Below are positions 7,955 through 16,539 of a stretch of 52,687 nucleotides of DNA, one piece after another (the first letter of the stretch is position 1; each line of letters starts with the position of its first letter). A program made the translations under genes and the position numbers. Under the pieces are notes generated by a model. It did no database searches. It was not told where the DNA came from and was given only the letters and a program-made list of their open reading frames with translations. Origin of the DNA: Methanobacteriota archaeon (lineage in GTDB: Archaea > Thermoplasmatota > DTKX01 > VGTL01); contig VGTL01000011.1 in the NCBI GenBank assembly GCA_016874675.1, positions 1 to 52,687 of the forward strand, in the 5' to 3' direction.

Positions 7955-8596
7955 ATGAATGGAAATCCAGAGGAGCTGAAGAAGGGCACGACCACCCTTG
8001 GCATCGTGTGCAAGGACGGGGTCGTAATGGCGACCGAGCACAGGGCGACCGCCGGGACCCTCATCGCCCACAAGACGACCCAGAAGCTCTTCAAGATAGA
8101 CGAGCACCTGGCCCTCTGCGTGGCCGGCCTGGTGGGCGACGCGCAGGTGCTTGCCCGCTACATCACCGCCGAGGTCCAGCTCTACCGCCTCAAGCACAAC
8201 TCCGAGATGACCGTCAACGCCGCCTCCACGCTGATGTCCAACATCCTGGCGGGCCGGCGCTACTTCCCCTACTGGGTCCAGCTGCTCATGGGCGGCGTGG
8301 ACAAGGAGGGCGGGCACGTCTACTCGCTGGACGCGGCCGGGGGCTCGATACCCGACAAGTTCGTCACGGGCGGCTCGGGCTCGCCGTACGTCTACGGCGT
8401 CCTGGAGGACCAGTTCGAGGACGACCTGACCCTCAACGAGGGCACGGACCTTGCCATCCGGGCCCTGACTGCCGCAATGAGGCGCGACAGCGCCTCGGGC
8501 GACGGGATGGACGTCGCCCAGATATCCTCGAAGGGAATCAAGATGCTCACCGAAGAGGAGATAAAGAAAAGGAAAAACAAGATGGACCTGGACTGA
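7955..8596 (+). CDS. psmB: 20S proteasome beta subunit
   Basis: The catalytic beta subunit of the archaeal proteasome, 213 aa, a threonine protease of the inner rings. The start MNGNPEELKKG is an 11-residue propeptide; autocleavage between G11 and T12 exposes Thr1 of TTTLGIVCKDG. In mature numbering Lys33 (HKTTQK) is present and position 17 is Glu rather than Asp, which I recall in the Thermoplasma enzyme. AGLVGDAQVLARY and GGSGSPYVYGVLE are standard beta-subunit blocks. The start is supported by GGAAGGT and the TATA box at 7888. The C-terminus ends in a charged stretch, KKRKNKMDLD. The aCPSF1 gene follows after 58 bp in the same direction, an arrangement common in Euryarchaeota. No alpha subunit lies in the window. 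Confidence 0.97.
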   Translation: MNGNPEELKKGTTTLGIVCKDGVVMATEHRATAGTLIAHKTTQKLFKIDEHLALCVAGLVGDAQVLARYITAEVQLYRLKHNSEMTVNAASTLMSNILAGRRYFPYWVQLLMGGVDKEGGHVYSLDAAGGSIPDKFVTGGSGSPYVYGVLEDQFEDDLTLNEGTDLAIRALTAAMRRDSASGDGMDVAQISSKGIKMLTEEEIKKRKNKMDLD

Positions 8597-8654
8597 GCCC
8601 GGGTCCGCCGAGACCGTACAAAGCGTCCCTTCTCCTTCCTGGGACAGGTAGTGC

Positions 8655-10574
8655 ATGCACATGGGGATAGACGACTTCATTCACCACGCGCGGGAGGTGG
8701 TCCGCAGCACCGTGCCACCGAGGGTGCAGATAACCAACATCGAGTTCGAGGGCCCGATGGTGGTGATCTACACCAAGTCGCTCGAGGAGTTCGCGAACAA
8801 CAACGACATCGTGCGGCAGCTCGCGCAGGCGCTGCGCCGCCGGGTGGCGGTGCGGCCCGACCCGTCAATACTCGCCGACACCGACCGAGCCGAGACCGAG
8901 ATCAAGCACATCATCCCCCCCGAGGCGGAGGTCTCGGACATCTGGTTCGACGGCGACACCGGCGAGGTCACTATAGAGGCCCTCTCGCCCGGCCTGGCCA
9001 TCGGCAAGCACGGGGCCCTCCTCAACGACATCAAGAAGCGCATCGGGTGGGCGCCCAAGGTGGTCCGGACGCCCCCGATACCATCGAAGACGGTGGGCGA
9101 GATCCGGGGCTACCTGCGCATGGTCTCCGAGGACCGCAAGGAGTGGCTCAAGAAGATAGCCCGCCGGATAAACCGGGAGACCTCCAAGGGCGAGAACTGG
9201 GTCCGGATATCGGCGCTGGGGGGCTACCGCGAGGTCGGCCGGAGCGCCCACCTGCTCACCACCAAGGACAGCAAGGTGCTCGTCGACTGCGGGGTGAAGT
9301 TCTCCCAGAGCGAGGAGGACTCGCCCTTCCTCAACGCCCCCGAGTTCCTGCCCATCGAGAGCATCGACGCGGTCATCATCACCCACGCCCACCTGGACCA
9401 CTGCGGCCTCGTGCCGCTTCTCTTCAAGTACGGCTACGACGGCGCCGTCTACTGCACACCCCCCACGCGGGACATGATGTCTCTCTTGCAGATAGACTAC
9501 ATGAAGGTGGCCCACGGGGAGGGGCGCCGGAGCCCCTTCGACTCCGCCTTCGTGCGCGAGATGGTCAAGCACACCATAACCCTGAACTACGGGGACACCA
9601 CGGACATCTCGCCGGACGTCCGCCTCACGCTCCAGAACGCCGGCCACATCCTGGGCTCGAGCATCGCCCACTTCCACATAGGCGACGGCATCCACAACAT
9701 CGCCATATCCGGCGACATGAAGTACGAGAAGACCTGGCTCTTCAACCCGGCGATGGACAAGTTCCCGCGCCTCGAGACACTGGTCATCGAGTCGACCTAC
9801 GGGGGCTTCCACGACCACCAGCCCTCGCGCAAGGACGCGGCCGAATCCCTGAAATCCATAGTGGCCCGCACCCTGGAGCGGGGCGGCAAGGTGCTCGTCC
9901 CCGTGTTCGCCGTCGGGCGCTCCCAGGAGGTCATGATTGTCCTGGAGCAGTACATGCGCCAACACGAGCTCAAGGAGGTCCCCGTTCACCTCGACGGGAT
10001 GATATGGGAGGCGACGGCCATACACACGGCCTACCCGGAGTACCTCAACAGCAACCTGCGAAACCAGATATTCCAGAAGGGCGAGAACCCCTTCCTGTCG
10101 CCGATATTCAAGCGCGTGGACAGCGCCGACATGCGCGAGCGCATCTGCAACGACCCGGAGCCCTGCATCGTGCTCGCCACCTCGGGCATGCTCAACGGCG
10201 GGCCCGTGATGGAGTACTTCAAGTCCTGGTGCACCGAGCCCCAGAACTCGCTCGTGTTCGTCGGCTACCAGGCGGAGGGCACGCTGGGCCGGCGCATCCA
10301 GCGGGGCTGGCAGGAGATCCAGTTCACCGAGCGCGGCGGTAAATCCATGACCCTGCCGATAAAGATAGCCATCGACACCGTGGACGGGTTCTCGGGCCAC
10401 AGCGACCGAAACCAGCTCATGGCCTACCTGCAGAACATCCAGCCCAGGCCCGAGCGCGTCCTCGTGATGCACGGCGAGGAGGCCAAGTGCCTCGATCTGG
10501 CGGTCTCCCTCCACAAGCGCTTCGGCCTCGAGACCCGGGCGCCGCCGAACCTGGAGGTTGTGAGGCTGCGGTAG
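8655..10574 (+). CDS. fttA: aCPSF1/FttA: KH and beta-CASP ribonuclease for archaeal transcription termination
   Basis: A 639-aa homologue of eukaryotic CPSF73 with an N-terminal KH region. Residues 1-70 are the first KH-like domain; residues 71-150 are the second, with the GxxG-type loop I-G117-K-H-G120. The metallo-beta-lactamase domain has H244-A-H246-L-D248-H249 and a later His in AGHILGSS (H331); the beta-CASP insertion and C-terminal motifs (SGMLNGGPVMEYF, DGFSGHSDR, VMHGEEAK) follow. It is a zinc-dependent endo- and exonuclease that, in archaea where it has been tested, cleaves nascent RNA at U-rich sites and releases RNA polymerase. The ATG at 8655 and a second ATG at 8661 are both possible. 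A 500-bp repeat block with a long C/T tract lies directly downstream. Confidence 0.97.
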   Translation: MHMGIDDFIHHAREVVRSTVPPRVQITNIEFEGPMVVIYTKSLEEFANNNDIVRQLAQALRRRVAVRPDPSILADTDRAETEIKHIIPPEAEVSDIWFDGDTGEVTIEALSPGLAIGKHGALLNDIKKRIGWAPKVVRTPPIPSKTVGEIRGYLRMVSEDRKEWLKKIARRINRETSKGENWVRISALGGYREVGRSAHLLTTKDSKVLVDCGVKFSQSEEDSPFLNAPEFLPIESIDAVIITHAHLDHCGLVPLLFKYGYDGAVYCTPPTRDMMSLLQIDYMKVAHGEGRRSPFDSAFVREMVKHTITLNYGDTTDISPDVRLTLQNAGHILGSSIAHFHIGDGIHNIAISGDMKYEKTWLFNPAMDKFPRLETLVIESTYGGFHDHQPSRKDAAESLKSIVARTLERGGKVLVPVFAVGRSQEVMIVLEQYMRQHELKEVPVHLDGMIWEATAIHTAYPEYLNSNLRNQIFQKGENPFLSPIFKRVDSADMRERICNDPEPCIVLATSGMLNGGPVMEYFKSWCTEPQNSLVFVGYQAEGTLGRRIQRGWQEIQFTERGGKSMTLPIKIAIDTVDGFSGHSDRNQLMAYLQNIQPRPERVLVMHGEEAKCLDLAVSLHKRFGLETRAPPNLEVVRLR

Positions 10575-11074
10575 GAAGGCGCAGGGCGCAGGGCGCGAGG
10601 CGCAAGGCTTGAGGGGCAAGGCGCAAGGGACAAGGGGGAGGGAGCAAGGCAGCAAGGCAGCAAGGGAGAAAGAGAGGAAGGCACCATATACCCTTTCTGC
10701 CTTGCTGCCTTTCTGCCTTGCTGCCTTGCTGCCTTGCTGCCTTTCTGCCTTTCTGCCTTGCTGCCTTGCTGCCTTGCTGCCTTGCTGCCTTTCTGCCTTT
10801 CTGCCTTTCTGCCTTGCTGCCTTTCTGCCTTTCTGCCTTTCTGCCTTTCTGCCTTTCTGCCTTTCTGCCTTTCTGCCTTTCTGCCTTTCTGCCTTGCTGC
10901 CTTGCTGCCTTTCTGCCTTGCTGCCTTGCTGCCTTTCTGCCTTTCTGCCTTTCTGCCTTTCCCCCTTGCGCCTTGGCCCTCGCGCCCTAGGCCTTGCGCC
11001 CCCAGACGACCTTCGGTCGTCTTCGCCTAGGCGAGCTTCGCTCGCCTGCGGTTGCGCCTTGCGCCTTGCGCCTT
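10573..11074. repeat. inverted-repeat block B, longest copy, with two extra hairpins
   Basis: It separates convergent aCPSF1 and the zinc-binding membrane protein. Outer arms are GGCGCAGG/GGCGCAA heptamers (10573-10632) and their complement (10968-11074); the inner left arm is a few GGCAGCAA units (10645-10670). The apex includes CACCATATACCC near 10681-10692. The inner right arm is a very long CTTTCTGC/CTTGCTGC tract (about 10695-10965), several times longer than its partner. Two perfect hairpins, 11004-11022 and 11029-11047, each with a CTTCG tip, interrupt the outer right arm. It holds no gene. Confidence 0.92.
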
Positions 11075-12292
11075 TCACAGCCCCGGATAGACGTTCCTGA
11101 GATGCTGCTCCTCCATCTCCCCCAGCAGCCCCTTGGGGAGGATGACCTCCTCCACCCGCTTTCGGGTCACGAACCTCATGCGGGCCGTGGAGAACTCGGG
11201 GGACGAGGTCGCCATCAGGATGTCGGGCCAGCCGAGCGACACAATCTGCTCGGAGGCCCTGCGCGGCGAGTACCTGAAGTGGATGCCAGCTTTCGAAAAA
11301 CCGGTCTCCACTGGAGTGATGTGCGCCGCCTCCCAAAAGTAGTAGGCGGCCATCACCGAGAAGAGCAGCCCGAGCGTCGATGCGGCCATGGGCAGGGGGT
11401 ATTCGTTCCAGGCCCAGGGGGCAAGCAGGCTCCCGGCCAGCATGATGGCAAGGAGCAGGGCCGAGAGGATGAAGAGATTCCGGGACCGCTTTCCGAAAAC
11501 GAGGAGCAGGGGGCTGGACTTCCAGATGACGGGGGTCTCCTTGCCGGGCGGCTCCAGCACGGATGGGTCCGCCACCGGATGCGCCCGGACGTACGCGGCG
11601 TGGAGGCGCCTGCGGTATAGATAGAACAGGGAGACCTGGAGGAAGAGGATCAACGAGACCGCCGGGACCAGCCAGAGGGTCTGGTACCAGCCGGGCTCGA
11701 GCAGGTAGGGGTCCTTCCCGCCGGGGTATATGCGGCGCACCTCCAGCGTCCGGTTGCCGGTGCCGTCGTCCCTCACCCGGCCGAAGACCGTCACGTTGTC
11801 GCCGTTCCAGTACTCGCTCTTCGTGGTGTTGGACCTGTTGTGGAAGATGGGATGGAAGTCGTGGCAGTCCGAGAGGTCCAGCCGGATGCTCTTCCCGGAG
11901 CCGTCCACGATGGAGGCGTTGGCCTTCATCTGGAGCTGCCAGCGGTCGTCGCGGAGAAGGAGGATGAAGGCGATCTTCCCGGGGGACCTGAGCGTCGACT
12001 GGAGCTTGACCTCCCTGCCGGCGGTGGCGTTGTCGAAGTTCACCGGATCGGTCCCGATGTCGATGGACCGGCTGATGTGCTGGGGCAGCACGGCGGCCGC
12101 CGACACCAGCATGACGGTGAAGAGCACCAGGATGGCCGCCCCCAGGTGGAGCCCGGCGGGCCTCGACCGGCAGGCCGGGCAGCCGGCCCTCTCCCTGGTG
12201 CACGATTTGCAAAAGTAGGCCCGATCGCCCGGGCACCAGTCCAGCCGGAGCAGGCTCCCGCCGTACTCCCGGCCGCAGTTGGGGCACCTCAC
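11075..12292 (-). CDS. membrane protein with N-terminal zinc-binding cysteine cluster
   Basis: I do not recognise a family for this 405-aa protein. The N-terminus has paired cysteines C3-C6, C20, C28-C31 and C38-C41, a double zinc-binding arrangement recalling a B-box or zinc ribbon. One transmembrane segment follows (about 48-68), then an extracytoplasmic region with several N-x-T/S sequons (NRSNTTKS, GNRTLEVRRIYPGGKDPYLLEPGWY), a second transmembrane segment near 205-225, a cytoplasmic loop and two more helices (about 268-320). The C-terminal domain (ETGFSKAGIHFRYSPRR to the end) is soluble. A TATA-like GCTTTATTTG at 12321-12330 predicts a very short leader. The gene points toward the repeat block and is convergent with aCPSF1. 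Confidence 0.82.
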   Translation of the reverse strand: MRCPNCGREYGGSLLRLDWCPGDRAYFCKSCTRERAGCPACRSRPAGLHLGAAILVLFTVMLVSAAAVLPQHISRSIDIGTDPVNFDNATAGREVKLQSTLRSPGKIAFILLLRDDRWQLQMKANASIVDGSGKSIRLDLSDCHDFHPIFHNRSNTTKSEYWNGDNVTVFGRVRDDGTGNRTLEVRRIYPGGKDPYLLEPGWYQTLWLVPAVSLILFLQVSLFYLYRRRLHAAYVRAHPVADPSVLEPPGKETPVIWKSSPLLLVFGKRSRNLFILSALLLAIMLAGSLLAPWAWNEYPLPMAASTLGLLFSVMAAYYFWEAAHITPVETGFSKAGIHFRYSPRRASEQIVSLGWPDILMATSSPEFSTARMRFVTRKRVEEVILPKGLLGEMEEQHLRNVYPGL

Positions 12293-12320
12293 GCTCTCGG
12301 CCGGACCAGAGAAATCGGGG

Positions 12321-12330
12321 CAAATAAAGC
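12321..12330 (-). promoter_or_regulatory. TATA-like element of the zinc-binding membrane protein gene
   Basis: Minus-strand GCTTTATTTG, about 30 bp before the ATG at 12292, touching the stop codon of the deoxyhypusine synthase gene. Confidence 0.45.
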
Positions 12331-13280
12331 TATCCTCTCGGATTTGATAACTTGGAGAGCACCGCGGCGTACATCAGGGGCAGGGCGATGGTGGCGTCGG
12401 CGTCTATGTTGACCTGCCGCGCCCGGGGCTTGACCTTGCCCCAGGAGACCGCCTCCCGGACCCGGGCACCCGAGAGGCTCCCGTCCCGCTCCGTTGCCGT
12501 GGTGAGGTACACGGCGTAGTCGAGGCCGTCCTTGAACTGGTTCCACCAGATCGTGTGGTGCTTGGAGATGCCGCCGCCGATGATGAGGGCCCCGGACCTC
12601 CTGGCCCCCATGACCAGCCCGGAGAGCTCCTGCTCGTCCGCCAGCAGGTCCGGCGAGAAGTCCCGGTGCTCCTGGTAGAACATCCAAAGCTGGCAGCCGA
12701 AGGCCCCGTCCGTTATCCCCGGCACGAACACCGGAACCCTGTTGCGGGCGGCCCAGTGCAGTATCGAGCCCTCGTCGGAGAGCCGTTCCCCCACCGCCCA
12801 GAGGAGCTCCCGCGTGGAGGGTCGCCGAAGGCCGCTCCTGTAGATGTCTCGGAATATGGGCTGGAGCCTCCTTTCGAGGACGATGCCGTAGCTCTCGTTG
12901 GGGACGAGCACGTTGCCCAGCCGGTTGATGCCCTTCCTGCGCAGGAGGGCGTCGTCGAGCTCGAACTCCCCGTGGTAGTACCTCTTCCATATCCGCGCCA
13001 GGTCGTGGTCCAGCGTGCCGCAGGTGGTGATGACGGCGTCGAAGAGCTTGCGCCTCACCATGTCCCGGATGATGCCCCGGGTGCCGGTGGCGTTTATGCA
13101 GGCCGGGAACGACAGGAAGTTGACCGAGGAGCCGTCGGAGAGCATCCCGGCCAGTATGTCCACGCCCTGCGCGAGGTGCTTGGCCCCGAAGCCGCCGGAG
13201 GCCTCCATCTGCCGCGAGAGCTCAGCTGCGCCGATGCCCCTGAATATGCGGAAGTCCTCCACCGGTCTTCGCCAGGCCAT
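12330..13280 (-). CDS. dys: deoxyhypusine synthase
   Basis: This 316-aa enzyme moves the aminobutyl group of spermidine to a lysine of initiation factor aIF5A, using NAD, in the first step of hypusine formation. The catalytic lysine is K240 in GGGISKHHTIWW. Other family blocks are NATGTRGIIRDMVRR, the substrate-binding VPVFVPGITDGAFG, and the C-terminal KPRARQVNIDADATIALPLMYAA. The ATG at 13280 has GGTGGGAA upstream. Length matches archaeal homologues. The membrane-protein gene downstream starts 37 bp later with its own TATA-like element, so cotranscription is possible but not required. Confidence 0.96.
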   Translation of the reverse strand: MAWRRPVEDFRIFRGIGAAELSRQMEASGGFGAKHLAQGVDILAGMLSDGSSVNFLSFPACINATGTRGIIRDMVRRKLFDAVITTCGTLDHDLARIWKRYYHGEFELDDALLRRKGINRLGNVLVPNESYGIVLERRLQPIFRDIYRSGLRRPSTRELLWAVGERLSDEGSILHWAARNRVPVFVPGITDGAFGCQLWMFYQEHRDFSPDLLADEQELSGLVMGARRSGALIIGGGISKHHTIWWNQFKDGLDYAVYLTTATERDGSLSGARVREAVSWGKVKPRARQVNIDADATIALPLMYAAVLSKLSNPRG

Positions 13281-13313
13281 GTTCCCACCGCTCCCCGAGA
13301 GGTTTGCCCGATT

Positions 13314-15656
13314 TCAACCCTTCGCCGGCCGAGGTCCGGCCGGGCGGGCCCCCTCAGGGCCCCTCGGGGCGGCCCCGCCCCCGCCGGGACCCAGAAGCCC
13401 GCGTATCTCGGGCGCCAGGTCCTCGAAGTCGCTCATGTTTCCGTCCCACAGGCCGGAGGGGTCGAACCGGGAGGCCTCGATGTCCTCGATGAGCCGGCGC
13501 ATCCGGGGCCGAAGGTCCGGGGGCTCGCGGCCCGAGAGCACCACCGCGATGTAGATGAGCCGGCCGTGCTCGAGCACCATCTTGAGCTTGCCGAACTCGA
13601 GCTTCCCCAGGTCCCCTTTTTCGTTTCGGAAGGAATCCTTTATGAAGTTCTGCACCGCGGTGAGCAGGGAGCTCAGGCTCATCTCGTCCACCTCCCGGTG
13701 ACCGCCCAGGGCCTCGTGGAGGATGAGCCGGCCGTCGTGGAAGACCACGTAGACCTCCTCCACCGACGGCGGGCCAGGCTCCTCCTCCTGCGGGGCCGCC
13801 CGGGGCCCCTCGGCGACGCTCTCGTCGGGGGGCGCCTCGGCCGGAGAGTCCACCGCGACGTTGAGCCAGTGGTGGGTCTTGGAGCTGTAACCGACGCCGT
13901 CGAACGCCCGCTGGCACAAGGCCTCTATGTCGTAGGCGAGCTCCCCGGCGCCGGCGGGCTTGAGGCCGACCTCCAGCGTGAAGCCGTCCCCGGCGCGCAG
14001 GAAGAGCACCTTGCGCAGGCGGTGGGCCTCCACCAGCCCGCTGAACCGGACGACGATGTTGCGGGCGTGGGCGGGGCCGTTGTTGAGGATGCCCAGCCGC
14101 GCCCGGTTCCACACCCCGGGCTTGAGGCTGCGCGTTATTATACGCACCTCTATCCTGGGCTCGGACTCGACCTCTGCGACCTCTATCATGTCCCGGCAGA
14201 GCGCCGCGGCCGATGTGGCGGCGTGGTAGTCGTTGCTGCGCAGCGCGTCCCAGGCCCGGTCCAGGTACGGCTCGATCTTCCTCGTGTCGATGAACGCCGC
14301 GGCGTCCCGCAGCGTGGTGGTCGCCTGCTGGACGGCGTCGATGGCGTCCGCGCAGTCGCGCATGACCTCCTCGGCCGTGGCGCGGCCGGTCTCGGCGAGC
14401 TCCAGCGCCGCATCCGTGTCCCCGGCCTCGAGGGCCTGGCGGGCCTTGCGCACGAGCTGGGAGCAGACGGTCATGTCGCAGTCGAAGCGCCGCGCCTCGT
14501 TCATCACCTTCTCCGAGGCGTCTATCGCGTAGCCGGCCGCCTCCCGCTTGTCCAGCTTGAGCTGGTGCTCCTTCTTGAGCCGGCCGAGCGTCTTCCTGAT
14601 GGATGTGGCGTAGTGCTGGACCATGACGTAGTTCTGGCCCTCGAGGGAGTGCTGGGCCTTCTCGGCGAGCTGGGCGGGCTGGGTCACGTCCAGCCCGCTG
14701 TCGCGGGCGTCTGCGATGAGGGCGCGCGAGGCCTCCAGCGCCGAGCGGGCCTGGTCGCGACGGTGGGACTCGAGCTCGACGAGGCTGCGCGCCTGCATGG
14801 CCAGCCGGGCCGCTGCCTCGTGGTCGTTTCGCTCGGAGAGCGCCGCCGAGGCGTCGGCGAGCAGCTTGCGCGCCCGTGAGGTGTCCAGCCCGCTTCCGGC
14901 CGCCTTGAGCACCACGGTCTGCACGAACGAGAGCATGTCCGCGGCCTGGTCGCGCCGGCGCCTCTCCTGCTCGGCGACCGCCCGGGCGTCCGCAAGCATC
15001 CCGCGGGCGGTCTCGAGCACGCTCAGGGTGAGCTCGTAGCTGCCCTCGGCGATTGCGCCCTCGGCCTGCGAGAGCAGGGTGCGGGCCGGCTCGGCGACCG
15101 CAAGGCCGCCCCTCTCCGCGGCGGCGACCTCCTCACTCATGTCGGAGTGGAGCGCCCGCAGCCGCCCGGGGATGTCCACCTCGAGAAGCTCCCTCCAGGT
15201 CGCGGCCGCCTCCACCGCCGGGAAGCCGAACGCGGCCGAGAAATCTTCGGGCTCGGAGAGGGCGGACGGATTCCGGCCCAGCGTCTGCCGGAACGCCTGG
15301 GCGAACTGGGCCGCGGCGATCTGGCCGAAGGGCAGCTCCAGCGAGAGCACGTGGTTCTTCGGGCTGCGCAGGAGCTGCACGCCCTTGCGGCGGGTGGACA
15401 CGCACCTCATCCGGATTGCACCCGCCTGGGACTCCAGGACCACCGACCACTCGTGGCCCGACTGCTCGTAGGACTCGAGCCGCAGAAGCACCCGCGGGTA
15501 CAGCTTGAGCGCGGTCACCCAGGCCGCCCGGCCGGTGTCCGAAAGATGGATGCCCCGGCCCTCGTCCTCGGGCCGGAACGCCGGGTAGACCTTCGGGTCC
15601 ACCCGGAGCACCGGCTCGAAGTCGGCCGGCTGGCAGAAGAGCGTGGTGAGCGGCAC
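13314..15656 (-). CDS. helical-repeat protein with C-terminal roadblock/longin-like domain
   Basis: A 780-aa protein of unknown function. Residues about 190-480 contain at least three degenerate helical repeats of 65-70 residues, each with a pattern like SGLD...LL..A..AL..GD...A..LA..AR. A beta-rich module follows (GVWNRARLGILNNGPAHARNIVVRF). The C-terminal 120 residues (DGRLILHE, SLLTAVQNFIKDSF, KLEFGKLKMVLEHGRLIYIAVVLSG) match a sensor-like domain I associate with archaeal longin/roadblock-type folds. The N-terminal 130 residues look like a separate ligand-binding region. A GTG at 15656 follows the stop of the upstream gene by four bases; another GTG at 15680 would overlap that gene. It is the last gene of an operon with a secreted protein and a DJ-1 protein. 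Confidence 0.8.
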   Translation of the reverse strand: MPLTTLFCQPADFEPVLRVDPKVYPAFRPEDEGRGIHLSDTGRAAWVTALKLYPRVLLRLESYEQSGHEWSVVLESQAGAIRMRCVSTRRKGVQLLRSPKNHVLSLELPFGQIAAAQFAQAFRQTLGRNPSALSEPEDFSAAFGFPAVEAAATWRELLEVDIPGRLRALHSDMSEEVAAAERGGLAVAEPARTLLSQAEGAIAEGSYELTLSVLETARGMLADARAVAEQERRRRDQAADMLSFVQTVVLKAAGSGLDTSRARKLLADASAALSERNDHEAAARLAMQARSLVELESHRRDQARSALEASRALIADARDSGLDVTQPAQLAEKAQHSLEGQNYVMVQHYATSIRKTLGRLKKEHQLKLDKREAAGYAIDASEKVMNEARRFDCDMTVCSQLVRKARQALEAGDTDAALELAETGRATAEEVMRDCADAIDAVQQATTTLRDAAAFIDTRKIEPYLDRAWDALRSNDYHAATSAAALCRDMIEVAEVESEPRIEVRIITRSLKPGVWNRARLGILNNGPAHARNIVVRFSGLVEAHRLRKVLFLRAGDGFTLEVGLKPAGAGELAYDIEALCQRAFDGVGYSSKTHHWLNVAVDSPAEAPPDESVAEGPRAAPQEEEPGPPSVEEVYVVFHDGRLILHEALGGHREVDEMSLSSLLTAVQNFIKDSFRNEKGDLGKLEFGKLKMVLEHGRLIYIAVVLSGREPPDLRPRMRRLIEDIEASRFDPSGLWDGNMSDFEDLAPEIRGLLGPGGGGAAPRGPEGARPAGPRPAKG

Positions 15657-15660
15657 TCTC

Positions 15661-16539
15661 TCACTTCCGCCTGAGGGCACAGAGCAGGGCGGCCACCGCC
15701 AGCGCGGCGCCCAGCCCGGCGGCTCCGGCGCCGGGTGACTTCTTCGGTTCGTCCCTCTTGGCGTCCCCGCCCGATGTGGCCGCCTTGACCGTAAGCGAGA
15801 GCTCCAGGCCCTTCTCCACGGTCAGGTTCTTGAAGCTCGCCCCCCTGGAGAATGCCTTTATCTGGAGAACGAGCGTCTGGTTCCGGGCCTCCGCCGGCGG
15901 CTTGATGGTGTACTTGAGGTCGTATGAGCGGTTCACGTCGACGAGGACGCTGGTCCGGTTGCAGGAGACGGACCACCCCTGGAAGGAGGCCGGGTTCACC
16001 ACCGTGGTGCCGAAGGTGTCCCAGCCGTTGCCGGTGTTCTGGATCGTGAAGGGCCAGACGGCCTCGCCCCCGGCATTGACGGGGAGCTCGGTGACGCCCG
16101 TGCTGAGGCTCAGGCCGTAGACGGGCCACACGCCGACCAGGGCGTAGGTGGCGCAGGTCGCCAGCGGGACCCCGGTGGTGCTCACGTTCGCCCATATCTC
16201 GACCTGGCGGGCCGTGCTGGAGGTGGCGTCGGCCGGCACCGTCACTATCGCCCGGAAGCCCTCGTTGGCCGTGCCGGTCACCACGAACTGGCTGGGTTCG
16301 CAGCGGGCCTCCCAGCCCTCGCAGGTGGCGGTGAGGTTCACCCGGTAGCGCACGAGCGGGAGGCCCTCGACGAAGAGGGTGCAGTTGATGACCGCGTCGG
16401 CGGGCCCGCCGGTCAGGTTGACGAACTGCTCCACCGGCTCCGAGGAGAGGACGATCACGGGGATGATGCTCTGCCCCGAAACTGGGAAAGCGCCCAGGAC
16501 GAGCAGGGCGAGCGCAAGCAGGCTAGTCGAGGCTCTCAA
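15661..16539 (-). CDS. secreted, C-terminally anchored NEW3/CARDB-like protein
   Basis: This 292-aa protein has a signal peptide (MRASTSLLALALLVLGAFPVSG), two Ig-like domains with many N-x-T/S sequons (for example NLTGG, NCTLF, NVSTTG, NRTSV), and a C-terminal sequence of Lys/Asp/Glu linker, glycine-rich helix (about 268-289) and RRK. The block WPFTIQNTGNGWDTFGTTV is typical of archaeal alpha-galactosidase NEW3-like modules. It is presumably displayed at the cell surface. Its start overlaps the end of the DJ-1 gene by 17 bp and its end abuts the helical-repeat gene, so the three are translated from one message. The function is unknown. Confidence 0.85.
   Translation of the reverse strand: MRASTSLLALALLVLGAFPVSGQSIIPVIVLSSEPVEQFVNLTGGPADAVINCTLFVEGLPLVRYRVNLTATCEGWEARCEPSQFVVTGTANEGFRAIVTVPADATSSTARQVEIWANVSTTGVPLATCATYALVGVWPVYGLSLSTGVTELPVNAGGEAVWPFTIQNTGNGWDTFGTTVVNPASFQGWSVSCNRTSVLVDVNRSYDLKYTIKPPAEARNQTLVLQIKAFSRGASFKNLTVEKGLELSLTVKAATSGGDAKRDEPKKSPGAGAAGLGAALAVAALLCALRRK

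Noticed and set aside
10573-11074. CRISPR array.
   Set aside because: The units are 7-8 bases in direct tandem without unique spacers, arranged as a palindrome; no cas genes are present.
8865-12323. An 1152-codon minus-strand frame over aCPSF1 and repeat block B.
   Set aside because: It shadows aCPSF1 on the other strand and contains long QQGSKAERQ repeats from the octamer tract.
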